The notes under the pieces were generated by a model. The model was not told the DNA's origin. It was given only the letters and a program-made list of their open reading frames with translations, and did no database searches. From NCBI GenBank assembly GCA_016212935.1, contig JACRDE010000582.1:1-32569 (forward strand): DNA of 32,569 nt, read 5' to 3'. The position numbers and the translations under genes are program-made. Of the stretch, positions 7,493 through 14,538 are shown in pieces; positions within the stretch are counted from its first letter, which is position 1; every line of letters begins with the position of its first letter. The DNA comes from Desulfomonile tiedjei. Its GTDB lineage: Bacteria > Desulfobacterota > Desulfomonilia > Desulfomonilales > Desulfomonilaceae.

Positions 7493-8506
7493 TTACGGAG
7501 ACGCTGTCATGCGCAGGTAGACCTTGTTCAACTGACGGTCGGCAATAATTGCTATCTGACGTCCGGGTGAAGCGTAACTAAACTCCAATGGTGTCAGCTT
7601 GTTAGGCTTTGCTCTTTCACCCTCTTCGACACGGGCCTTGTGCCGGCCTATACGGACCACGTTTTCTTCGCGTGGGTAACCCGATCGCGCCCGGAGTTGC
7701 GACGAACCCTGCTTGCGACAGGGATCTGACTCTCTTTCCGGCGCTTTGACGGCACTTTCGCGGCTTTCGGGGGTCTTCTCGCGATGCGGGTGCAGCGCCG
7801 GAATAGAGAGAAGACTTTCTCCCAAAGATGCACATTCTCGATCTGGCCGGAGCTCAGGCTGCGCTTTCAACCCAATCTCCTCTGGGCATTCCACAAAACC
7901 GGAAGCCGGGACGAGATCGGCTAGCGGCAAAACGACGGGCCTCCGCCTCGGAATCTCTATTGCGCCAGGTACTGTACCCAAATCTCGTACATCGTCGAGT
8001 ATGGCACTCAACAGCTCGTTGACAGATAAGCCAGCGACCTCCAATAGGTCCGCACAAATCGAAACGCGTTGCAATGGGTACCACCGCTCGCCGATCCAGA
8101 ACCTCCAAACTTGTTTTCTTTCCCGGATGAGGAGACTGCGGACTACTTCCGAAACTGCGGACTCACTTGAGCCTCTGGGCTCACTCCTCCCTAATTCCTT
8201 ACCATAATAAAAGACGAACGGGGAACGCACTTCTGCCGGAATGATCATGAGAGAGAGTCGCTCCACGAGGCAGTCAGAGACCTCGGCGTCCTTGAGTTCG
8301 ACAGATTCGCCAATAGGCAAGTCTTCAGCAATTTTGGCCAGAAGATCCAGGTCGGCGGCGCAATACGGACAGGCTTCCAGGTGCTCCACAACTTCCTGCC
8401 ATTCATAAGGGTCAAGGGATTTCTCAACAAGCCCCTGAATCTCCTCGGTCGTAAGGTGGACATAGTGTCGAACGATATTGATGCACTTGTACAGCTCTTT
8501 CTCCAT
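7493..8506 (-). CDS. Zinc-finger (ZAS-motif) putative anti-sigma-like regulator (337 aa)
   Basis: The N-terminus (about residues 1-60) is a helical zinc-finger domain with 'HLEACPYC', the H-x3-C-x2-C signature of ZAS-type anti-sigma factors, which bind and hold ECF sigma factors. Behind it come a 'WRFWIGERWYPLQR' segment, a helical stretch (LLEVAGLSVNELLSAI), 'RRPVVLPLADL', a long polar linker (about residues 215-285), and a C-terminal beta-like segment ending 'LNKVYLRMTASP'. The same blocks in the same order occur in the larger protein at 10390-12033, so the two are paralogues. There is no TM segment, so it should be cytoplasmic. The start has no strong ribosome site. The only sigma factor in the window, at 9520-10251, is the natural candidate partner. 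Confidence 0.75.
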   Translation of the reverse strand: MEKELYKCINIVRHYVHLTTEEIQGLVEKSLDPYEWQEVVEHLEACPYCAADLDLLAKIAEDLPIGESVELKDAEVSDCLVERLSLMIIPAEVRSPFVFYYGKELGRSEPRGSSESAVSEVVRSLLIRERKQVWRFWIGERWYPLQRVSICADLLEVAGLSVNELLSAILDDVRDLGTVPGAIEIPRRRPVVLPLADLVPASGFVECPEEIGLKAQPELRPDRECASLGESLLSIPALHPHREKTPESRESAVKAPERESDPCRKQGSSQLRARSGYPREENVVRIGRHKARVEEGERAKPNKLTPLEFSYASPGRQIAIIADRQLNKVYLRMTASP

Positions 8507-8891
8507 AACGTCATCTCGACATCATATTCGCATCTCGCCAAAATTCGGACAGAATCTGGCCACTCCTCATTCTCTGCCGCATGGCTGTGGTCATGCTCTC
8601 CCGCCCACCACAAGACACTCTCGTTCTTGATCGCTCCTCCAGATCCATAAGGACCTTCATGGCGCTGAGCAGTGTCTCCTTTTACTAAATACGTGCCAAA
8701 GTCTCCCTTTCTTGCAGGAACACCGGCGGAGACCCCCTTTCCGTCCGTAATTCCGGAAAAGATAGAGAATTCGGTGGAAGATTTGACGCGTCGGTCACGT
8801 ATACCCTATTGGACACTGTCGCCCGACAGACCGTGTCTCAATCAGGCCGAATCAAGCGCAGACCGGCAATTTCCATATAAGGAGGATGCGG
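8507..8891. other. Divergent intergenic region between the zinc-finger gene and the receiver gene
   Basis: These 385 nt separate divergent genes and should hold both promoters. For the receiver gene, TTGACG at 8783-8788 with TATTGG 18 nt later is a weak candidate. For the zinc-finger gene, TATGAT on the minus strand about 25 nt before its start could be a -10, but no matching -35 is seen. A plus-strand frame at 8672-8935 lacks a ribosome site. Confidence 0.4.
8879..8885 (+). promoter_or_regulatory. Ribosome binding site that selects a TTG start
   Basis: AAGGAGG is followed immediately by an ATG (8886), too close to be used, and 6 nt later by TTG (8892). The TTG is therefore the likely start of the receiver protein. 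Confidence 0.65.
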
Positions 8892-9449
8892 TTGAGAAAG
8901 AAACGAATCCTGATCTGTCAGAGCGAGTTAAATGAGCGACCCCACCTGCAAGCGGATGCCTGTGAGCTCCTTTATGAGACGCAATTGGTGAGTACTGGAA
9001 CAGCCGCCGTACGGTGGGCGCTTCAAGCCTTGCCTGAATTGATACTGATGGATATTGACTTGGCTGCTCCCATGGAGGGCATTGAAGCCGCCATGGAGAT
9101 ACGGAGCCACCATGACATACCGGTCATTTTCTTGTCGGACAGCGCGTGTCCGGACACGTTGTCAAAGGCCAAGCTAGCAACGCCTGCCTCTTATCTCGTG
9201 AGACCGGTGTCACCAGCCCAGTTGTGGGCGGCCATAGAAGTGGCTCTATATAATCAGAGCGGAAGCCAGCTTTCGGAAAGGCCCCTCAGGGCACCATCAT
9301 CCACCATTATTCCCATCTGCTCGTACTGCAAAAGGGTGCGTGATACGGCAGGCGACTGGCATCAGATAGAAGAATACCTGAAACTGCACTTAAACACCGT
9401 CTGCACACACAGCATATGCCCAGCCTGCAAGAAGGCTTCATTTCCTTGA
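8892..9449 (+). CDS. Response-regulator-like protein: degenerate receiver domain plus Cys-rich C-terminal tail
   Basis: With the TTG start the product has 185 residues (MRKKRILICQSELNER...). Residues ~4-120 are a CheY-like receiver: the phospho-acceptor Asp is in 'ELILMDIDLAAPMEGIEAA', the switch Ser in 'VIFLSDSA', and the position of the conserved Lys is Arg in 'YLVRPVSPAQL'. The acidic pair after the first strand (normally D-D or E-D) is replaced by Q-S-E, so Mg-dependent phosphorylation is doubtful. The C-terminus (about residues 135-182) is the tail 'IPICSYCKRVRDTAGDWHQI' with later 'HSICPACKK'. This CxxC...CxxC module ends many PAS and receiver proteins of Desulfobacterota and probably binds zinc. 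There is no output DNA-binding domain. Confidence 0.85.
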   Translation: MRKKRILICQSELNERPHLQADACELLYETQLVSTGTAAVRWALQALPELILMDIDLAAPMEGIEAAMEIRSHHDIPVIFLSDSACPDTLSKAKLATPASYLVRPVSPAQLWAAIEVALYNQSGSQLSERPLRAPSSTIIPICSYCKRVRDTAGDWHQIEEYLKLHLNTVCTHSICPACKKASFP

Positions 9450-9519
9450 CCACTTATCGAGGAACGGGCCCTGCTTACTGTCGGCTTTGAAGGAGATTGA
9501 CGGACTCAGAGGCCTTCGG

Positions 9520-10251
9520 TCATCTTGAGGCGAACGGAAGCAGTTCTTCAGGACAGTTTTCTCTCAGGCATGTCTCCAGTCTGCTCGCCGCATCTCTTAG
9601 CCAGCGGCTGATCGTAGACTCGGCGACGCCTAGCTTCAAAGCAGTCTCCGTTTGAGTGAGACCCATGAGGCCCACCATCTCCAAAACTTCTCGGTGGGAC
9701 GGATTGAGACGTTCCCAGCATTTCCGGATGCATCGTCTAAGCTGCCATCTCTCCTCATCGGTAAGCTGGTTTTGGACATTAAGCACGTGATCTTCGGTAG
9801 GGTCCGACGGGTTCGACCATCCGGGGGCTAGTGGGTTGATCGGATTGTTCTTTCTGTTAACGTCTCGGAGGTAGAAGTGCGCGTTCCATTGAACATATCG
9901 GTAAAGCGATTTTCGGCGAGGTCCGTCATAGTGAAGCCATTTCCAGAGCGGAGATTCTCTCCCTTCCTTGTCGCTTCGCATTCGCCCACCGTAGATCAGT
10001 CGAATAAGAATGCCCTGGCTTTCATCGTCTTCGTCCACCGGAATGCGTCCTTGGGACCTACAATACGCGGCGTTCCATTTTCCTATCACTCGCCTTACGA
10101 CGGGAAGAAAGATCTCATAGAATCGTGCCTCGGCCTCCTTCTGTCCAGCGAGAACGCCTTGCACGAGGGAGATGGTCGCGTCGGTGGGCGGGACTGCAAT
10201 CACGTCCTCGAAAGTCGCGCTCTGATCAGACACGCTGCGCTCCGTTTTCAT
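9520..10251 (-). CDS. ECF-like sigma-70 family RNA polymerase sigma factor (243 aa)
   Basis: The C-terminal third is a clear sigma region 4: 'LNPSHREVLEMVGLMGLTQT' followed by 'ETALKLGVAESTISRWLRDA' (about residues 183-222), a helix-turn-helix that reads -35 elements. The middle part (about residues 40-130) corresponds to a divergent region 2, 'AEARFYEIFLPVVRRVIGKW' then 'QGILIRLIYGG'. An insert-like linker rich in Pro and Asn (about residues 130-150) precedes region 4. The length exceeds that of typical ECF factors (about 170-200). It lies 138 nt downstream of the large ZAS-motif protein on the same strand and ends 70 nt from the convergent receiver gene. Both ZAS-motif proteins nearby are candidate anti-sigma factors. 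The ATG start has only a weak ribosome site. Confidence 0.85.
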   Translation of the reverse strand: MKTERSVSDQSATFEDVIAVPPTDATISLVQGVLAGQKEAEARFYEIFLPVVRRVIGKWNAAYCRSQGRIPVDEDDESQGILIRLIYGGRMRSDKEGRESPLWKWLHYDGPRRKSLYRYVQWNAHFYLRDVNRKNNPINPLAPGWSNPSDPTEDHVLNVQNQLTDEERWQLRRCIRKCWERLNPSHREVLEMVGLMGLTQTETALKLGVAESTISRWLRDAASRLETCLRENCPEELLPFASR

Positions 10252-10389
10252 GAAGGGCGCATCCAGACCTGCGCAACCGAGCGGACCCGTAGCGCACGGT
10301 AAAAGATCCTAACCACAGGAGTAGTGATTCGTGTGATCCGAATGCCTGGCCAAGGCCACGAAACGAAAGCTCAGTCGTACTCAGTCGTT

Positions 10390-12033
10390 TCATGCCGCCC
10401 CCGCGAACATGTCCTGGCCTCGCCTGAGGGACTTCTTCAGGATGGCGAGCGTTCTTTCAAGATCCTTGATACGTCGCGCCTGCGTTCGGCCCTTGATGCG
10501 GAGTCCATGTATTTCGGTTTCAATCAACTCTATTCTGCGAAGCTGCTGAAAGAGGAGTCTCTGAACATAGGCGGCATCCATCTTGCCATGAAGCAAGAAC
10601 TCCCTCATGGCAACTTCGAGCTTGGCTCCCTCGACAATTGCATTGACCGGCACCCGGCCTACCATTATCCGTGCTGTTATGGCTCCAACCAACGAGCCCA
10701 GCAGTGCTCCGCCAAAAACAAGGACAAATGTTCCTCCCACAACTCCGAACCCACCTTTGGCAACTGCCCCTCCGCCTAGCAAGGCAAGGCCTGCCATACG
10801 AGCCGCAGCCCCCTTCAGGCCCATTGCCTTTCCGACCAGCCCCCCAATAAGCGGAGCGGCAGCACCTACGACAAGGGCTCCGAGAGCTATGCCGACAACG
10901 ACCGCGAGGACTATTTTCGTGCGTCGCCCCGTGATCGAGGAAACCGTCGATTTGAGGCAGGCATCGAGGTGATCCGGTAGTGACTCTTCCAATCCGAGTT
11001 CTCGTGACAGGCGCTGAAGAAACGGTCGTCGGACTTCGGGGTCCACGCGCAGACACTTGCCACCCCCCGCGTCGGTCACCGCCAAAGGTTCATATGGTTG
11101 AAAGGCGATAACCTCCAGCAGCACGAGGCGCCTATCGATTGAGCGGGTTCTCAGACGGACCAGTGCCTCTTTCAGGTCCTGCTGGTCCAGGATCTTGAGC
11201 GGGGGTTCCTCGGGTCCCCCGGCCGCCACAGAAACACCCTCCCTCTGGAGGCGTGATCGCCATGCCTTGGACCAGGCGATCTTTTTCTGACGATCTCCTT
11301 CACTCCGGTCCGACCTTGTCTCTTCGTCCACTAAACGACTTTGCAGGGACACCACGGCGGAGGCAGCCAGCCAGTCAAGACCAAAGTGGCCATATTGACC
11401 GCCTACTCCCGTTGCCTCTGAGCGTTCGGACTGCAGCTCGCCAATTCTTAGAAAAACCTCATCGGTATCCCCCGGAGAAAAGATGTCTATGGAGCGACCG
11501 CCCACCCGCACCGAGGCTAGAGACTCTCCTGTCCCGGGACGTCCCTCGGCTGATGTTTCGATGCATTCGCGACCGGACAGGGGAATCAACAGCGGAGAAG
11601 GGTCCGAGTCTTCAATGCTGACCGGACTGCTGTCCGGGTCGGACAATGCCGCCCTTTGGGCCTCCAAGAACTCACCGCAGGACAAGCCCAATATGCGCAT
11701 GACGCCGGGTTGGGATGCAGTCGGTTCAAGCGGATACCGGTGGTCGCCAAGCCAAAACCATAGGCGACCTGTCTTTCGGGGCCGCCCGAAGTGCACCACC
11801 TTTCGCGATGCGGCCTGGTCTCGCTGGCTCATCGCGAAAACGTCGTCCTCAATAAAGGCTTCCCGGATGATGTCCACTTCTTTGGCACAGGAAGAACAGT
11901 GACTGAGATGCTCAGCAGCCAGTTCCTGCTCCACTCTGTCAAGGCTGCCTTCAATATAGGCCTCGATCTCATCGTTGGTCAGATGCAGATGATTCTTTAA
12001 TAGGATGCAGATGTTTCGTAGGTCTTTGTCCAT
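10390..12033 (-). CDS. Large ZAS-motif protein with glycine-rich membrane region and C-terminal coiled coil (547 aa)
   Basis: Residues ~1-65 repeat the zinc-finger domain of the 337-aa protein, with 'HLSHCSSC' (H-x3-C-x2-C). 'RLWFWLGDHRYPLEP' (about 90-104), 'SPLLIPLSGRE' and 'FSPGDTDEVFLRIGEL' match the paralogue's conserved blocks in order. After a polar region comes a long Gly/Ala-rich hydrophobic stretch (about residues 370-460: 'LAVVVGIALGALVVGAAAPL', 'ALLGGGAVAKGGFGVVGG', 'VLVFGGALLGSLVGAI') resembling glycine-zipper membrane hairpins, then a helical C-terminus with a basic coiled coil (about 490-540). It is probably a membrane-anchored relative of an anti-sigma factor. It has its own strong promoter (12196-12225), reads away from the chaperone-dynamin operon, and precedes the sigma factor. 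The biochemical role is not known. Confidence 0.75.
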   Translation of the reverse strand: MDKDLRNICILLKNHLHLTNDEIEAYIEGSLDRVEQELAAEHLSHCSSCAKEVDIIREAFIEDDVFAMSQRDQAASRKVVHFGRPRKTGRLWFWLGDHRYPLEPTASQPGVMRILGLSCGEFLEAQRAALSDPDSSPVSIEDSDPSPLLIPLSGRECIETSAEGRPGTGESLASVRVGGRSIDIFSPGDTDEVFLRIGELQSERSEATGVGGQYGHFGLDWLAASAVVSLQSRLVDEETRSDRSEGDRQKKIAWSKAWRSRLQREGVSVAAGGPEEPPLKILDQQDLKEALVRLRTRSIDRRLVLLEVIAFQPYEPLAVTDAGGGKCLRVDPEVRRPFLQRLSRELGLEESLPDHLDACLKSTVSSITGRRTKIVLAVVVGIALGALVVGAAAPLIGGLVGKAMGLKGAAARMAGLALLGGGAVAKGGFGVVGGTFVLVFGGALLGSLVGAITARIMVGRVPVNAIVEGAKLEVAMREFLLHGKMDAAYVQRLLFQQLRRIELIETEIHGLRIKGRTQARRIKDLERTLAILKKSLRRGQDMFAGAA

Positions 12034-12195
12034 GATCCGCCCAAAGAAAACGTCGTCAGCTTTAGGTTATCCGTGATGTCCCGAGTCGTGCTGGCGCGGT
12101 GATCGCTGAAAATCCCGGATGGTCGGCTGCACGTTTTCGAGTTCCCTATAATGAACCGATAATCTGCGCCGCCGCACACGGAAGGCTTGCCGTTT

Positions 12196-12225
12196 GTTAT
12201 ATCTACGGTTTTGGGCCCGTGTCAA
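12196..12225 (-). promoter_or_regulatory. Sigma70-type promoter for the large ZAS-motif gene
   Basis: On the minus strand, a perfect TTGACA (-35, 12220-12225) and TATAAC (-10, 12196-12201, five of six consensus bases) are 18 nt apart, about 160 nt before the ATG at 12033. It points toward the ZAS and sigma genes. Confidence 0.6.
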
Positions 12226-12234
12226 GCTTCGACC

Positions 12235-12249
12235 GACCCGGAGCGGGTC
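12235..12249. promoter_or_regulatory. Palindrome beside the minus-strand promoter (possible operator)
   Basis: GACCCG-GAG-CGGGTC is a perfect 6-bp inverted repeat with a 3-nt centre, 9 nt upstream of the -35 of the ZAS-gene promoter. This is a usual activator or repressor position. Confidence 0.4.
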
Positions 12250-12526
12250 TCCGAGCGTCAGAAAAAATGAAGAACAATATGGAAGATCCGGTGCGGCTAT
12301 TGCGTAGATACATACGTAGGACGACAATCAAGGTTGCTCGGGTGCGCGGTGCAAGGTCCGAATGTCAATACCGACTGGAAGGACTGTCAAAAGGAAGGGC
12401 TCAAGCTTCTTTGATACCAGTGCCTATTTGAGGATTCACCTCTTGTGCAGGATCACCGCAAGAGGATCTCAGGGGCTATGGCAGGTAGGGCGCCAATACT
12501 CTTTCTAAGAGCCATTTTTGCTTGAT

Positions 12527-12556
12527 TTGAAAAGCACGGTGTGCTATTGATACAAT
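12527..12556 (+). promoter_or_regulatory. Sigma70-type promoter for the VWA-Hsp70-dynamin operon
   Basis: TTGAAA (-35, 12527-12532) and TACAAT (-10, 12551-12556) each match five of six consensus bases and are 18 nt apart. It is the best promoter-like pair I find upstream of the operon and would give a leader of about 310 nt. A second, weaker pairing (TTGATT 12522-12527 with TATTGA 12545-12550) overlaps it. Confidence 0.55.
12533..12545. promoter_or_regulatory. Palindrome inside the operon promoter spacer (possible repressor site)
   Basis: AGCAC-GGT-GTGCT is a perfect 5-bp inverted repeat filling the spacer between -35 and -10. A protein bound here would block RNA polymerase, or a MerR-like activator could twist the 18-nt spacer. 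Confidence 0.45.
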
Positions 12557-12875
12557 TCTTTATTTTCTTGCAGACAGCCATGATCGTCAATGTGGCTGAG
12601 AAAAATGGGACAATCCGAAAGCAACAGCGAGCCGGAGGTCTCGTTGGGAGCGACGGTCGTCGGAGAACTCAATGCCCGGACCCTGTGAGAAGCATTGACC
12701 ATCCGGCTGGAGCCGTCACAAAGACCACCGAATGCCGCACCACGTGTATTAAGCCGACCTTCCTGCCCACGTGATTCAGAAAACCAGCGGATGCCGCAAA
12801 ATTTGGATCGGGAGGCGAGCCAGCGATTGCCGTTTTTTCTTTGGACTGAGCTGTGTTGTTTATGGGAGGTGAGGA

Positions 12876-14417
12876 GTGAGTTCGTGGATAGACCATTGGT
12901 TGCTGCATATTGAGGGATGGCTCGCCAAGCGCGGGCTGCCGGCTGGACCTGACGCCCTGATAAATCGGAATACCATCCTGGGGCTCGTCCTGGGCGTCCT
13001 GGGCGCGGCAATCGGGTGGGTTATTTCGGAACCGTGGAGAGAGGGCTTTTCATGGGTACGCGAATACTTCATCTGGGCTGCAGTCGGATGCCTGATCTGG
13101 CTTTTCGTCGTTTCAAAAGATTTCTTCTTCAATAGAAGTGCCAAGCTCCTTGTAAAGAAGGCACTTGCCCCCGCGTACTGGGCTCCCCTGGCCATACTCT
13201 TGGCCGCGGCTCTCGCTGAATTCATCGCCTATGCCGGATCGCCGGTCACCTATCGACCGACGCTCAAGATTTTCGTACTCGATGTCTCAAGCAGCATGCA
13301 CGGGGCTCCCTTGGCAACACTGAAATCGGCCATAACAAAGTATGTGGAGGCGCTCAAGCACGTTAAAGGCCACGAATCGGTCAGCCTCGCTTGCGTTTCG
13401 TTTAGCGACAACGCGACACTCATTTCAGATCCCACCAAGGATTTGACTACCTTCGTCAATAGAGTCCAAAACATCACAGCTACTGGGTACACCAACATGG
13501 CCGCGGGTTTGAACAAGGCCAAGGATATCATTCAGAAGAGTGGTGAGTCAGCGGCATCTACAGACATTATCATGGTGTCTGATGGTCAGCCGAACTTGCC
13601 ACGGGGCGACCCATTGAAGCCCATCTGGGACCTGCAGCCATATTTCAAAGCACGCGGGGTAAATATCTATGCCATCGGTGCTGGCCCAGATTATGACCGT
13701 GGGCTGCTCGAAGCGGTAGCCCGCACCACGGAAAAAGGCCGATTCATGGCCGCGGATAACATAGGTGAACTCGTCGAGATTATGGGTAAACTCGGTGGAG
13801 GTACGATCCTGGGGACAAAAGACGTTCTTCCATTACTTTACAGAGTTCTCGCTTGGGGACTGGTGGGGATCTCCATCGGACTATGTTGTGCGATTCCAAG
13901 AAGAACCACTAGGGCTCTGATGTACGGCGCCGTTGGAGGAGTAGCCGGAGGAGTGGCTGGAGCACTAGCGTTTGCCGTGTTGCACTCCTTGTTCAGCCTC
14001 GTCGGGATCACCTCGGGGGTTTTTAACCGGATGGCAGGTTTCACCATACTGGGGGCCTGCGTGGGACTCGGATACACCCTTGTGGAAGCGGCAACGCGAC
14101 CTGCATGGCTTCGGGTTCTGAGCGGCCATCATGCTGGAACGATCATGAGTCTTGACCGCCCGGAAATGGTACTCGGAAGCAGCGATAAAGCGGACCTGAC
14201 CATTCTAGGTGACCCAGAGATATCTGAGAAGAACGTTCGGTTTGTCAGATCCGGAAGAGAGGTCACCGTCGAAACCCTTGGCCCGACAAATCTGTCTGTC
14301 AATGGAACAGATCTTAAGAAGGCCGTACTGCAAAATGAAGACACCTTCATGGTTGCGGGGACAAAATTCCTCTTCCTGAATAAACTAGCAGGCATGGCTA
14401 GCAGGAAGGTCGCTTGA
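12876..14417 (+). CDS. Membrane VWA-domain protein with C-terminal FHA-like domain (513 aa)
   Basis: The GTG start sits 6 nt after GGGAGG (12864-12869). Order of parts: three TM segments (about residues 32-50, 64-80, 100-118), a VWA domain (about 128-310) with an intact MIDAS metal site (D136-V-S-S-S, T206 in 'GYTNM', D236 in 'MVSDGQP'), three more hydrophobic Gly/Ala-rich helices (about 315-405), and a C-terminal FHA-like beta domain (about 425-500, 'EMVLGSSDKADLTIL', 'SEKNVRFVRSG', 'LSVNGT'). VWA domains bind partner proteins through a metal; FHA domains usually bind phosphothreonine. Here the FHA lacks the typical G-R-x-x-x-x-D-I and S-x-x-H forms, so binding may differ. As first gene of the operon it is likely the membrane scaffold. 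Topology puts VWA and FHA in separate loops or ends. Confidence 0.88.
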   Translation: MSSWIDHWLLHIEGWLAKRGLPAGPDALINRNTILGLVLGVLGAAIGWVISEPWREGFSWVREYFIWAAVGCLIWLFVVSKDFFFNRSAKLLVKKALAPAYWAPLAILLAAALAEFIAYAGSPVTYRPTLKIFVLDVSSSMHGAPLATLKSAITKYVEALKHVKGHESVSLACVSFSDNATLISDPTKDLTTFVNRVQNITATGYTNMAAGLNKAKDIIQKSGESAASTDIIMVSDGQPNLPRGDPLKPIWDLQPYFKARGVNIYAIGAGPDYDRGLLEAVARTTEKGRFMAADNIGELVEIMGKLGGGTILGTKDVLPLLYRVLAWGLVGISIGLCCAIPRRTTRALMYGAVGGVAGGVAGALAFAVLHSLFSLVGITSGVFNRMAGFTILGACVGLGYTLVEAATRPAWLRVLSGHHAGTIMSLDRPEMVLGSSDKADLTILGDPEISEKNVRFVRSGREVTVETLGPTNLSVNGTDLKKAVLQNEDTFMVAGTKFLFLNKLAGMASRKVA

Positions 14418-14487
14418 GGGCATTCCTGTGTCGTGTCAGGGCTCGACCGTGGGGCCCCAAAGAGGGGGACTGAAGTAACGGGCTCAC

Positions 14488-14538
14488 ATGGGTGAGTCAC
14501 CAAGATAAAACGATGCGGAGGATGTAATGGGTGAGTCA
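14488..14538 (+). repeat. 12-bp direct repeat spanning the first Hsp70 start codon
   Basis: ATGGGTGAGTCA occurs at 14488-14499 and again at 14527-14538, where it is the start of the Hsp70 gene, 39 nt apart and in frame. The first copy encodes only six codons before a TAA and lacks a ribosome site; the second has GGAGG. It looks like a small tandem duplication or a leader peptide. Confidence 0.5.

Larger units (their letters stand above)
12034..12875. other. 842-nt divergent control region between the sigma/ZAS genes and the chaperone-dynamin operon
   Basis: No convincing gene is present: the frames at 12099-12431 and 12544-13011 lack ribosome sites and overlap promoter elements or the VWA gene. 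The region holds two opposed sigma70-type promoters with associated palindromes (listed separately) and a 7-bp inverted repeat, CCTCTTG...CAAGAGG, at 12439-12465. About 320 nt lie between the plus-strand promoter and the VWA start, leaving room for a long untranslated leader. Confidence 0.6.

Noticed and set aside
8672-8935. 87-codon plus-strand frame upstream of the receiver gene
   Set aside because: No ribosome site, it overlaps the receiver start in another frame, and the product resembles no protein.
10520-11056. 178-codon minus-strand frame and overlapping plus-strand frames in the ZAS-membrane gene
   Set aside because: They are off-frame readings of the Gly/Ala-rich coding region of the 547-aa protein.
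12099-12431. 110-codon plus-strand frame in the divergent control region
   Set aside because: It covers the minus promoter and its palindrome, lacks a ribosome site, and matches no family I know.
12439-12465. CCTCTTG/CAAGAGG inverted repeat as a terminator
   Set aside because: Only a 7-bp stem with a 13-nt loop and no T-tract; mentioned under the control region but not called.
12544-13011. 155-codon minus-strand frame upstream of and into the VWA gene
   Set aside because: It overlaps the promoter and the VWA start, has no ribosome site, and its sequence is not protein-like.
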